Part shown: piece by piece, positions 24,641 to 34,421 of the stretch | How the letters are laid out: every line of letters starts with the position of its first letter | How positions within the stretch are numbered: the first letter of the stretch is position 1 | DNA from: Ricinus communis | Taxonomy: Eukaryota > Streptophyta > Magnoliopsida > Malpighiales > Euphorbiaceae | Assembly: GCF_019578655.1 (NCBI RefSeq) | Contig: NC_063260.1 | Location: 27,738,888-27,802,887, forward strand | Reading direction: 5' to 3' | DNA: 64,000 nt | Notes under the pieces: model-generated | Seen by the model: only the letters and a program-made list of their open reading frames with translations | Told to the model about the DNA's origin: nothing | The model's database searches: none | Made by a program: the position numbers and the translations under genes

Positions 24641-26578
24641 GTGGGGGCACAGCGTATTCTTTCAAACAAATAAAGGTTCATGCCTATGGTCACTTCATCT
24701 AGAATCTAGACAACACTTGCGCAATTTGTACACGGTCCCTTAACTTTTGTATGATTCTCATTTTCCACATATATACTTTTGTTTGATGTTAATTCGTGTA
24801 GATGTATACCATTTTTTTTATTATTTTTGAACAGACCTGAATTTCCCAGATGAGAGGTGGATTCCTCTGTACAAAAAAAAAAAAAAAAGCATCCTCGCAA
24901 GCAAGAACATAAAGATGATCCGGAAGGGAATTGACCCAATCTGCAGGACACATATTAGCTCTGATATTTAGTTATAAATAGTTCATTCCCAGTTTTCTGT
25001 ATACACATTTCGTCGATTACATCATAATGAATGGTGAATGGCTCTTTAGTTGAAAAATCTGTATGTATATATTTGACGGTTAGCACGAATTATTGAAATG
25101 ATAAGAGTAGTCACTCAATGCTGAGTCTGTATTACCTAAGAATATCTCCTTAAACTACTTGTATTCTTTTAATCTTCTAATTACAGGAAAGAAGAAAAAA
25201 AGTAAAATAGTCCTAGATTCGGTCATTTTATAGACAAAGCATCTAGTTTCTAGTTTCTGTACGTTTACTTGGCGAAATGGTTCTATTTATAACGTTGATG
25301 ATTTAGTTATTATCTATGCCACGAGAGTAATAATTGGGTATTCCTGAACTGGATATAAAGTCTAGACATGAAGGTAAAATCCGCATCTTATTCTCTCTTG
25401 CTGCCCAGAAAGAGTATGGTTGCCTCAAGATGTCCCTCTTAGTTATGGAATTATGACCACTCATGATTCTGAGACAAAAATATTGATAGGGGCAGGTTCC
25501 TTTCTTATCTTGAATTTATCGCATTGCTGCTGTAAACATCAGTCTATTGCATAATATAGTATTGAAAGCAAAACCAAGAATCTATATCCAGACTTGGGTT
25601 GGGTGAATAATTTCTACAGACCACTCGTTGCTATTTATCCTCTTGTGTTTTCTCCTGTTGCGTTGTCAATCTGGTTAAAGATCATTATTGAGGGAATATG
25701 ATGGTTTTTCAATATGCAATTGCCTTTCCTTTTCAGACATATAATATCCTTCCATCAATTACAACTCATAAATTGACTTGTTTATTTGTTTCTCTAGGAA
25801 TATATTATTATTATTATTATTGTTTATGTTCCACTCTAAATACTAAAATCAGTTATTGTATATTGTGGTACACACTAACAGCGGAGCGAGAAATAAATTT
25901 AAAAGAGAATTAAAACTACCCTTCAGTCCCTTTAACTTCGCTCGCGGTGGTACATTATTAATAATAATCAATTTTTTTAGTCCATAAATAAATATGTTAG
26001 ATAAATTTTTGGTGAAATAAACTTATCCATAAAATAGTTTTGTTGCTTTCAGCCATATATTCGAAACTAGAGCTTAAAAAATATCACAGGGTGTGTGTTA
26101 ATGAGATGTTGATAGCGGTCCCCTTGCATTCACAAATTTGGCCCTAATTGAATAATCTAATTGCAATGAGTGGTAGCCTACCACTTGGCAGTAATGTGTG
26201 TGAAAGTGCTGATGGGATATGAAATTAAAGCGTAGAAGAATTAGCTCAATGAATGGCCTCTACTCTTAAGTATATTACTGGTGAATTAAATATATTACCA
26301 GATATTTGCAATAATTGGTATTGTATTTGTTTTTGTTTTCATTCAATTATCTTTTTTCTGTGCGAGCTGATCCTACAAGTACAAGTGCAGGACAAATATT
26401 ACTGTTCATATTAGCTTGGTGGCAGTAAAATATTTCCTTGGCTCAGTATTTTGTTTTTTCAGGCGATTTTTCCTTAACTATGGATGTTGGCAGCACAAGC
26501 ACAAGTTTAACATCAGCTCAGTGTTTGGCCTCCCTGGGTGGATTTATTTTCTCGACCCTCAGCTCTTATAAGTGTAAA
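24641..26578. other. Intergenic; distal promoter of CCD4 before the copia insertion
   Basis: No gene recognised; the short frame at 25,698-25,913 is low complexity. The last few hundred bases up to 26,578 probably were the CCD4 promoter before the copia element came between. They include a less AT-rich block (26,480-26,573) that ends in a TATA-like TTATAAG. Confidence 0.5.
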
Positions 26579-26985
26579 TGCAGAAATGAAATAGAACTTA
26601 GCTGGGTTTGAACTAAAGTTCTTATAAACTGAGCTAAATCTGAGCTTAAGTTCTTAAGAAATATGGAAATGATGAAGAGAAATTGAGAGGAAATGGCTGG
26701 AAAATATGCTTTTTTTTTTTCCTTATATTTTCAGCCTTTAACATTTGATTTAAATAGAGAAGGAGATTACAAAAGTTGTAGTTTCCGATGCCACTAACAT
26801 AAGAACTTGTACAAAGTCAAATAAGCAATTAAATACTACATGGGGACTTACAAGCTAGTAGTTCCAAATGCCGCTAACATAGGAACTTGTACAAAGTCAA
26901 ACAAGAAATTAAATACTACATTTGGGACTTTATGTAAACTGGAAACCATGTGCTTGTTTCCAAGACAAGCTCACATGTTCCAACA
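26579..26985 (-). repeat. 3' LTR of the copia element
   Basis: Matches the LTR at 31303-31714 over its length, with scattered substitutions and a diverged stretch near 26,925-26,950. Inside, a segment of about 80 bp is repeated in tandem (AACATAGGAACTTGTACAAA occurs twice, with small changes), as in the other LTR. Confidence 0.93.
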
Positions 26986-26995
26986 CTCCTCCTTG
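26986..26995 (-). other. Polypurine tract of the copia element
   Basis: On the minus strand AAGGAGGAG lies directly against the first base of the 3' LTR, the position expected for priming plus-strand synthesis. Confidence 0.8.
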
Positions 26996-26999
26996 AGGT

Positions 27000-27920
27000 T
27001 GGTCTTGGAAGCTCTTAGCTGATTCTACAAAAAATCAATTCTTGGTCTTGATAATGGTTTAGTAAAGAGATCGAAGTCGCTTCTTCAAGAGCAATGCCGG
27101 AGCTTGATCTCCAAATTCTTCTCTCTAATGGAGTGAAACTTCACATTGATGTGCTTGGTTCGTCCATGTTGAACTGGATTTTCAGCTATAGCAATTCGTC
27201 GACTTGTTGTCACAATAGATTGTAGTTGGTTTGTCTAGCTCAACACACAACCGACAAGAGCTTCCTAAGCCATATAGCTTGATTTGATGCAAGGAAGGGT
27301 TTATTGCACAAAACGCCGGACGCAGGGCTCCGAAGAGGGAAGCCCAACGAATGTCGATGCAAAGCCCCGCCTCTCAGTGCGGTAGGGATGGGCGACTTCT
27401 GGATCTCGAATGTTATCGGCCCGACGTAGACCAAATAATACAATCTTCAAAGGTAGAAGAAGGTTAAGGAAGAGCAATGCTTACCTTACTCCCTGCCGGA
27501 GAACACACACGCAGAGGTTGGATTTCGAGCGAGACAAGTCACACATTGATTGAGCTACAACTTCGTTTCTTCGAGTTCCAGTAAATTGCACCGAGCCTAG
27601 GGAGAACACATGGCACGAGGTGCTCTTCATGTCATCCACACTTCCGACCAATCACTATCAAAGATAACCTTATAGCTCAATTTGGTCAAGCCTGTGATAC
27701 CAAATACCATCCTTCACTTGCACTTTTAAGAACTTGAGAACTCTTTTAGCTACTCCTAGATGCACACTCGTAGGATAGCTCATGAATCTTGAAAGAAGGC
27801 TAAATTTGGATACATTAGGTCAGTCTTCAGAATGAAAGATACAAAGAAGTCGCCAACAATGCTTTTGTACACAGTTGGGTTTTCTAGCTTTTCTCCATCA
27901 TTCTTCAAAGCTTTTCATTC
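27000..27920 (-). pseudogene. Copia RNase H region, disrupted
   Basis: Minus-strand fragments show copia RNase H signatures in several frames: an FDSDW stretch (about 27,640-27,670), SNQAIWLRKLL (about 27,255-27,290) and a CDNKST-like stretch followed by HGRTKHI (about 27,150-27,215). Frameshifts separate them, and the region is split by a GC-rich insert at about 27,291-27,542. Non-functional. Confidence 0.75.
27291..27542. other. GC-rich foreign insert inside the copia element, candidate organellar DNA
   Basis: The copia RNase H reading stops at each side of this segment and continues beyond it. Its composition (GCCGGACGCAGGGCTCCG, AAGCCCCGCCTCTCAG, GCCCGACG) is far richer in G+C than the AT-rich element and reminds me of plant mitochondrial DNA. 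It has no terminal repeats that would mark it as a transposon. The mitochondrial origin is inference. Confidence 0.5.
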
Positions 27921-27924
27921 CGAG

Positions 27925-28675
27925 CTATTGAGTCGCAACTTCTTTACAAGCTTCTAGCTTAAACTTCTTCAAAACATCAAGAGCATACTTTCTTTGAGAT
28001 ATGAAAATTCCTGAGGAGCATTGATGAATTTCCATCCCAAGAAAATAGTTCATTAAGCCCAAATCGGACATCTCAAAAACACTTTCCATTTGCTTCGAGT
28101 TCAAACTTCTTCGGATACCGAACAAGGAGGTCATCAACATATAATGAAACCACTATCTTGAGCTCTCCATCTTCTTGCTTCAAATAAAGAGTAGCTTCAT
28201 TATCACTTTTATTGAACCCTTGTTGCATCAAGTGAGCATCAATTTTCTGGTACCAAGCTCTTGGAGCTTGCATCAGCCTGTACAAAGCCTTTCTTAGCTT
28301 ATACACCTCATCTTCTCTTTCTCTCACTTGGAAACCTTCTGGTTGCTCTATGTAGAGCTCCTCCTTGAGCTCACCATTTAAGAATGCTGATTTCACATCG
28401 AGATGGAAAACTTTCCAGCCCATTTGAGCTGCAAAAGACAACAATAACTTGATAGTGTCATGTCTAGCTACTGAAGCAAAGGTATCTCCATAGTCACTAC
28501 CCGCAACTTGAGCATAGCCTTTCACAACTAATCTGGCCTTGAGCTTGTTGATTGAGCCATCAGGATTGTACTTGGTTCTGAACACCCATTTGACTCCTAT
28601 AGCTTGCTTGTTTTGTGGTAGCTCAGTGAGCAGCCAAGTGTTGTTCTTTTCTATCATTTGAATTTCAGCTTTCAT
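27925..28675 (-). pseudogene. Copia reverse transcriptase, frameshifted
   Basis: Frame 28675-28073 covers most of the reverse transcriptase: GVKWVFRTKYNPDG, KARLVVKGYAQ, HLDVKSAFLNGEL (first catalytic Asp), and SLYVDDLL (YVDD box). Just after the YVDD box the frame is lost, and the domain goes on in another frame (28140-27925) with FEMSDLGLMNYFLGMEI and the SQRKYALDVLKKF motif. The frameshift near 28,100 prevents a full polyprotein. Confidence 0.9.
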
Positions 28676-28964
28676 AGCTTCAATCCATTCGGATGCTTGG
28701 AAGCTTCATCAAAGTTACCGGCTCAACAAGACAAAATTGCATCTTCATACACCCCGCCTAACGGTCTTGCTCGAGCACTGAGTGTCACTAGTGTTGTGCA
28801 CATCAAATAGCTCGTCATTGACGTTCTCTTCTTCTTCTACTTCAAAAGTAGGAGCTAATAAGGAAGGGAGCTCATGCTTCTCGACTTCATGTGAATCCCA
28901 ATTCCAAAAAGAGCTCTTATCAAAGCTCACATCTCTGCTGAGCTCAATTCTTTTATTGTTGAGC

Positions 28965-29582
28965 TCAAAATTCTGTAGCCTTTGGACTCATTGAATAGCC
29001 TACAAATATACCCTTCATAGCTCTCTGATCTAGCTTCGTTCTTTTGACTGAAGGAATGTGAAAATAGCATATTGAGCTAAAAATTCTGAGATGCTCAACT
29101 GAAGGCTTGACACCATTCCAAGCTTCATATGGGGTCTTGCCTTCCACTGCCTTCATTGCAATTCTATTCAACAAATATACTGAAGTAGCTACAGCTTCAG
29201 CCCAAAAAGTCTTTGGTAGCTTCTTCTCAAACAACATGCTTCTAGCCATGTTCATCACAGTTCTATTCTTTCTTTCTAAGACTCCATTTTGTTGTGGAGA
29301 ATATGGAACTGTGAGCTGGTGTAGGATGCCTTCTTCTTGGCAAAAGGAGCTGAATTCTTGTGAAGTGTACTCTCCACCATTGTCAGTTCTCAACACCTTA
29401 AGCTTGCAGCTACTTTGAGTTTCCACTAGCTTCTTGAAATTTTTGAAAATTAAAAAAACTGAGGACTTGGTTTTTTGGAAGTGCACCCAAGTCATCCTTG
29501 AAAAATCATCAATAAAGAGCACAAAGTACCTGTTTTCACTCAAAGAAGGTGTTGCCATAGGACCACAAATATCTGAATGCAC
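28965..29582 (-). pseudogene. Copia integrase core
   Basis: Frame 29582-28965 carries the integrase catalytic core: HSDICGPM (first Asp), LRTDNGGEYTS (second Asp) and SPQQNGVLERKNRT (Glu), so the D,D,E triad is intact here. It ends with the copia-typical RIFSSICYFHIP and GIFVGYS motifs. The Gag/protease frame and this frame do not join, and the stretch between integrase and reverse transcriptase (28,680-28,960) is broken. Confidence 0.9.
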
Positions 29583-29587
29583 AATTT

Positions 29588-31159
29588 CTAGCTTTTCAAG
29601 AGTAGCTCTAGTGACTCCGCCTTTTGGAAAGGGAGTTCTTTGTGACTTTCCGAGCTTATGCCCTCACACTCTACTTCCTGAGCTACAATTTCGTGCGGAC
29701 TCAAAACTAGCTCTAAATCATGCATCTCTTTTAAAGTTCTAAAATTGTAGTGGCCTAGCCTCTTATGCCATTTCAAGCTATCATCCTCTTTTACACTAAA
29801 TGCACATGTCTGAATAACATCTAGCTTCAAATAAAAGCTATTACCAATCATCTTGACTTTAGCTATCTCAACACCACAGGTATCTAAAATATAGCAGCAT
29901 GCATTTTTGAAATAGACACCATAACCTTTTCTAATCATTTGAGGCACACTAAGCAAATTTTGATTGAGCTTAGGTATGTAAAGAACATCTGAAATAACTT
30001 TGATACCTTTCTTAGTGTTGATAGAAATTGAGCATCTTCCTCTAGCTTGAACCGTTGAGCCATCTCCCAGCTTCACTCTGGTTGTTATTGACTCGTTAAG
30101 GCTAGTAAAACTTGTAGCATCTGGTGTCATGTGGCTAGTACATCCACTGTCTATGAGCCAAGTGTAATTCTGAGCTGTTTTGTTAGCTTGAGAAGCCATG
30201 AATAAATGCTCTCTTGGATGTGATTTCTCCTCCTCAGCTGCAAGGACCTGCTCTTGAGCTCGCGTCTGAGCTTGTTGAGCTTTCTTAGCTCTGCAAAACT
30301 TTTTGGTGTGGCCAATATTGTTGCAAAAGCTGTATTTGTACTTTGGTTTTTCACCATCTTTGTACCAACAATCTTTTTCAGCATGGTTTGTTTTCTTGCA
30401 AATGGAGCAAGGAGGAAGCTTGCCCTGTTTTGAGCTCGAATTTTCTGGAGCTCGATTTTTGTAGCTAGTACCTCTTCTATTTCTGCTGTTTGGCTTCTTT
30501 CCTTTATGAGAAACAAAGAAAGCACCTTCAGCTGTCTCTTCATCTCTCATTGAGCTTCTTTGTTCTTGAGCTACTAATTTGCTAATGAGCTTAACTACTG
30601 TTAGCCTCTGCAAATCACATGACTTTTCAATAGCTGAAATTTTAGCTTCAAATTTTCTTGGTACGCTGACCATAATCTTCTCCACCACTCTCTGATCAGG
30701 TAGAGCTTCACCATACAGCCTAATTTGGTTTACAAGATCCATCATTCTTGATGAATAATCTTTCACTAGCTCGTCATCCTTCATCTTGAGCAGCTCAAAT
30801 TCTCTTTTGAGCATCAAGAACTTCATAGCTTTCACTCGGTCTGTGCCTTCAAAGCTCTTTTTGAGGTAATCCCAAACAACTTTGGGTGTTTCCAGGTCCA
30901 TGATGCTGGTGAAAACATGATCTACCAAGCTTGAGTGGATGCAAGTCAAGGCTTTATCTTTCCTGAGGAGCTGTTCTTCATGGTCTCTGAGCTGAGCTAC
31001 TGTTGGATTTGGCCTGAGAGCGGGAGGATCTTCATTTGTCTCAACCACTTTCCATAGACCTTGAGATTTGAGGTAAGTTTTCATCTTCACCGACCACAAA
31101 TGATAAAGTGATCCGTTGAAGGTAGGAGCTGCTGGAGCTGATGAGCTACTTGAAGTCAT
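29588..31159 (-). pseudogene. Copia Gag and protease
   Basis: From ATG 31159 on the minus strand a long frame covers a Gag (UBN2-type) domain (WSVKMKTYLKSQGLW, KEFELLKMKDDELV-like region), two zinc knuckles (CSICKKTNHAEKDC and CSFCNNIGHTKKFC), the aspartic protease (WLIDSGCTSHMTPD) and the pre-integrase segment (WHKRLGHYNF). After that the frame runs off into unrelated residues and stops at 29588, before the integrase HHCC finger is complete. A frameshift near 29,700 is the likely cause. Open sequence upstream of 31159 lacks an ATG. Confidence 0.9.
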
Positions 31160-31290
31160 TTTTCTGGTTTTGTTCTTGTTCTTGTTCTTCTTTTTCTTTT
31201 TCAAAAAATCTCACAAATCTTTCAAACACTCGGTATTTCTCTCCCTCACGTGTTTGACTCTCTAGATTTTCTGTTTTAGCCTCAGATGTG

Positions 31291-31300
31291 AGCTATACCA
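31291..31300 (-). other. Primer-binding site of the copia element
   Basis: On the minus strand TGGTATAGCT lies two bases inside the 5' LTR end. It matches the 3' end of initiator tRNA-Met (TGGTATCAGAGC type) at its first six bases, the standard copia primer site. Confidence 0.75.
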
Positions 31301-31302
31301 AA

Positions 31303-31714
31303 TGCGGAAATGAAATAGAACTTAGCTAGGTTTGAGCTAAAGTTCTTATAAACTGAGCTAAATCTGAGCTCAAGTTCTTAAGAAATATGGAAATAATGAA
31401 GAGAAATTGAGAGGAAATGGCTAAAAAATATGTTTTTTTTTTCCTTATATTTTCAGCCTTTAACATTTGATTTAAATAGAGAAGGAGATTACAAAAGTTG
31501 TAGTTTCCAATGCCACTAACATAGGAACTTGTACAAAGTCAAATAAGAAATTAAATACTACATGGGGACTTACAAGCCAGTAGTTCCCAATGACACTAAC
31601 ATAGGAACTTGTACAAAGTTAAACAAGAAATTAAATACTACACGGGAACTTACAAGTTATAAAAAACTGCTGAAAACCACGTGTTTGTTTCCAAGACAAG
31701 CTCATGTTCCAACA
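31303..31714 (-). repeat. 5' LTR of the copia element, next to CCD4
   Basis: Matches the LTR at 26579-26985 and has the same internal tandem repeat of about 80 bp. It lies antisense to CCD4, ending 60 bp before that gene's start codon. It has a CACGTG hexamer at 31678-31683 that the partner LTR lacks (there ACCATGTGC). Confidence 0.93.
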
Positions 31715-31722
31715 ATAAATAG
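31715..31722 (+). promoter_or_regulatory. Interrupted TATA box of CCD4 (candidate)
   Basis: ATAAATAG follows the copia element directly. On the other side of the element the sequence ends AAGTGTAAA. Removing the element and one copy of the 5-bp duplication would leave a TATAAATAG-type box (if the right-hand base is ancestral) about 55 bp before the CCD4 ATG, a normal plant spacing. The surviving half may still work as a weak TATA element. Confidence 0.55.
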
Positions 31723-31774
31723 TCTTCCCCACATTCTTCCTTTAGGTCCAATGTTGTTGACGAAGGGCAGCAAT

Positions 31775-33607
31775 ATGGACGCCTTTTCTTCCACTTTCCT
31801 CTCTACTGTGCATCCTTCAAAGCTCTTTCTTTCCCCTACCACGAACTTGCTCAATTCCCCTGTAAGGGCATCAACTTTACTTCCATTCCCTCTTTTCACT
31901 GTATCATCTGTTAGAATTGAAGATAAACCTCAGGCCACAACGACAAGACCTACTACCACTATCAAAAGTCCATCAACCTCCTCTTCACCTATAACCACTG
32001 CAACTAAATCACCACCACCTTCAACCATGAAAAATTCGGCAGTGGCCGGGGCAAAGAGGCGAGTGGAGCCAAACTTACCCACTTTGATGTTCAGTGCATT
32101 TGACGACATTATCAACAAATTTATAGACCCTCCAATGCGGCCTTCGGTTGATCCAAGATACATACTTTCCGATAACTTTGCTCCAGTTGATGAACTCCCC
32201 CCAACTGAGTGTGAGGTGGTGGAGGGATCACTTCTGTCATGCCTTGATGGTGCCTACATTCGCAACGGACCAAACCCGCAGTACCTCCCTCGAGGGCCTT
32301 ACCACCTATTTGATGGAGACGGCATGCTTCACTCCATCAGAATCTCTCAAGGCAAGGCCACTCTCTGCAGCCGCTATGTGAAGACCTATAAATACACTAT
32401 GGAGCGTGATGCTGGAGCCCCACTTCTTCCTAATGTCTTCTCTGGGTTCAACGGCCTTGCGGCCTCGGCAACACGCGGTGCTCTCTCAGCTGCTCGAATT
32501 CTTTCTGGTCAATTCAATCCGGTTAATGGCATTGGTCTAGCAAACACCAGCCTTGCTTTCTTTGGCAATCGTCTTTATGCACTTGGTGAATCTGATCTGC
32601 CTTATACTGTTCGATTGACATTAAATGGAGACATTGAGACTCTAGGTCGCCATGATTTTGAAGGGAAGTTATTCATGAGCATGACTGCTCACCCCAAGAT
32701 AGACCTTGAGACAGGCGAGGCTTTTGCTTTTCGGTATGGTCCTGTGCCTCCATTTCTAACATATTTTCGCTTTGATTCAAAAGGAAATAAACAGCCAGAT
32801 GTGCCCATATTTTCCATGGTTCGCCCATCTTTTCTTCATGACTTTGCAATCAGCAAGAAGTATGCTATATTTGCTGACATACAAATTGTTATGAACCCCA
32901 TGGACATGATATTTGGAGGAGGCTCTCCTGTAGGTGCGGACCCAACAAAAGTACCAAGGCTTGGAATCATCCCTCGATATGCAAAGGATGAATCAGAAAT
33001 GAGGTGGTTCGATGTGCCAGGATTCAATCTAATTCATGCAATCAACGCATGGGATGAGGAGGACGCAATAGTCATGTTGGCACCAAATATATTATCCGTA
33101 GAACACACCCTTGAGAGAATGGAGCTTGTCCATGCCTTGGTGGAGAAAGTGAGAATAGACTTAAAAACAGGCATAGTAACAAGAAACCCTGTTTCAGCAA
33201 GAAATCTAGATTTTGCAGTGATAAACCCTGCTTACATTGGGAAAAAGAACAGATATGTATATGCAGCCATAGGTGACCCAATGCCTAAGATATCAGGGGT
33301 GGTGAAACTGGACGTCTCCAAAGGAGATAGGCAGGAATGCACGGTGGCTAGTAGGATGTTCGGCCCGAAATGCTACGGGGGCGAGCCTTTCTTTGTGGCA
33401 AGGGAGCCTGACAATATAGACGCAGAGGAGGATGATGGATTTGTGGTGTCATATGTACATGATGAAATTGCTGGAGAATCCAAGTTCTTGGTAATGGATG
33501 CGAGATCACCTAATCTTGACATAGTGGCAGCCGTGAGGCTGCCCCGGCGAGTTCCATATGGCTTCCATGGACTTTTTGTGAGGGAAAATGACCTGAAAAA
33601 GCTATAG
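31775..33607 (+). CDS. CCD4: Carotenoid cleavage dioxygenase 4, chloroplastic
   Basis: Non-haem iron dioxygenase that cleaves carotenoids (mainly the 9,10/9',10' double bonds of beta-carotene-type substrates) in plastoglobules, controlling petal, fruit and seed colour and volatile apocarotenoids. One intronless exon of 610 residues from ATG 31775 (MDAFSS, the family's usual start). The frame is open 213 bases further upstream into the LTR, but that is not ancestral. N-terminal transit peptide, then a Thr/Ser/Pro-rich linker. The four iron-binding His residues are all present: His306 (MTAHP), His355 (FLHDF), His421 (IHAINAWDE) and His598 (GFHGLF). Other signatures: GAYIRNGPNPQ, YHLFDGDGMLH, GLANTSLAFF, PRRVPYGFHG. 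The coding part looks intact. Its promoter has been split by a copia element, so expression may be altered. Confidence 0.97.
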   Translation: MDAFSSTFLSTVHPSKLFLSPTTNLLNSPVRASTLLPFPLFTVSSVRIEDKPQATTTRPTTTIKSPSTSSSPITTATKSPPPSTMKNSAVAGAKRRVEPNLPTLMFSAFDDIINKFIDPPMRPSVDPRYILSDNFAPVDELPPTECEVVEGSLLSCLDGAYIRNGPNPQYLPRGPYHLFDGDGMLHSIRISQGKATLCSRYVKTYKYTMERDAGAPLLPNVFSGFNGLAASATRGALSAARILSGQFNPVNGIGLANTSLAFFGNRLYALGESDLPYTVRLTLNGDIETLGRHDFEGKLFMSMTAHPKIDLETGEAFAFRYGPVPPFLTYFRFDSKGNKQPDVPIFSMVRPSFLHDFAISKKYAIFADIQIVMNPMDMIFGGGSPVGADPTKVPRLGIIPRYAKDESEMRWFDVPGFNLIHAINAWDEEDAIVMLAPNILSVEHTLERMELVHALVEKVRIDLKTGIVTRNPVSARNLDFAVINPAYIGKKNRYVYAAIGDPMPKISGVVKLDVSKGDRQECTVASRMFGPKCYGGEPFFVAREPDNIDAEEDDGFVVSYVHDEIAGESKFLVMDARSPNLDIVAAVRLPRRVPYGFHGLFVRENDLKKL

Positions 33608-34421
33608 AAATTGCTCCTCTGTTTTCATCGCAGGTTTTTATTTCCAATACCATGTAAAAGAAATATAGCTATACACATACAGCGTCACGCATGTCGGGAC
33701 ATGAAATTAGGAAGCGACGATTAGGCTAAATTCTATTGCTGATTAAAATTCAAATATAAATACATAAATGCTACTCATGTATATAGTATTAATATGGTTA
33801 CAGGTATAATGGCAGATGCTGTTATTATTATTTTTATTTCTTCCTTTTTATTTTAGTATTGAGCTTATTTGTTTCTTTTAATAAATGGGTTTTTCTCTCT
33901 TTTCTTTTTAACAAACGTGTCATAGTAGTTTAGATACTGAAATTCTGGCTAAATTTATTGTAAATTCAAGATAAATGAGAAGAAAAATCCTCTAGTGTTA
34001 AGAGAGAAGATAGACCCCCCGACACATCAATAGTAGTCAATCAGAGTGATTCAGAAGTATAAAGAAATGCGAGCAGCTGCCTTGACTTGAAACATTGCTC
34101 GAGTTGCTTGGGATGATAATTCCAGAACTTAAGAATTAAACACTCTAAAGATCAATCAGTTAACGATATATACTCTATAATGGCCACGACTCATTTGCAT
34201 TCCATTGAAATTTTTCACAAAGATACCAATGATCTAAAAAGCAGTCTCAGCTATGAAAAAGCTTTACAGAAGTTTGTACAATGCATACATTGACTTCGAA
34301 ATTTTACAGATGCTTCATCTCCAAATGAATATCTCGAAGAACAGTTGACCATTGGTTACTAAAACATACTTTAGAAAAGGAATGTAAGGCATCTGAAAAC
34401 TCTCTCTGATACAGAACTACA
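33608..34421. other. Intergenic between convergent CCD4 and CIR-domain genes
   Basis: 3' UTRs of both genes meet here. No further gene seen. Confidence 0.6.

Larger units (their letters stand above)
26579..31714 (-). mobile_element. Ty1/copia LTR retrotransposon, full-length but decayed, transcribed from the minus strand
   Basis: Two direct repeats of about 410 bp (26579-26985 and 31303-31714) bound 4.3 kb of internal sequence. Read on the minus strand the order is 5' LTR, primer-binding site, Gag, protease, integrase, reverse transcriptase, RNase H, polypurine tract, 3' LTR. Integrase before reverse transcriptase is diagnostic of copia. LTRs begin TGTTGGAACATG and end in CA on that strand. 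The flanking 5-mers are GTAAA and ATAAA, a near-perfect target duplication. Coding frames are broken several times, and about 250 bp of GC-rich foreign DNA sits in the RNase H region. The element ends 60 bp before the CCD4 start codon. Confidence 0.95.

Noticed and set aside
27240..27443. Minus-strand 67-residue frame as a gene
   Set aside because: It runs from the GC-rich insert into the copia RNase H segment, so it is a chance chimera.
31562..31774. Upstream 71-codon extension as the true CCD4 N-terminus
   Set aside because: The sequence is LTR, a similar stretch occurs in the other LTR, and plant CCD4 proteins start at the MDAFSS-type Met at 31,775.
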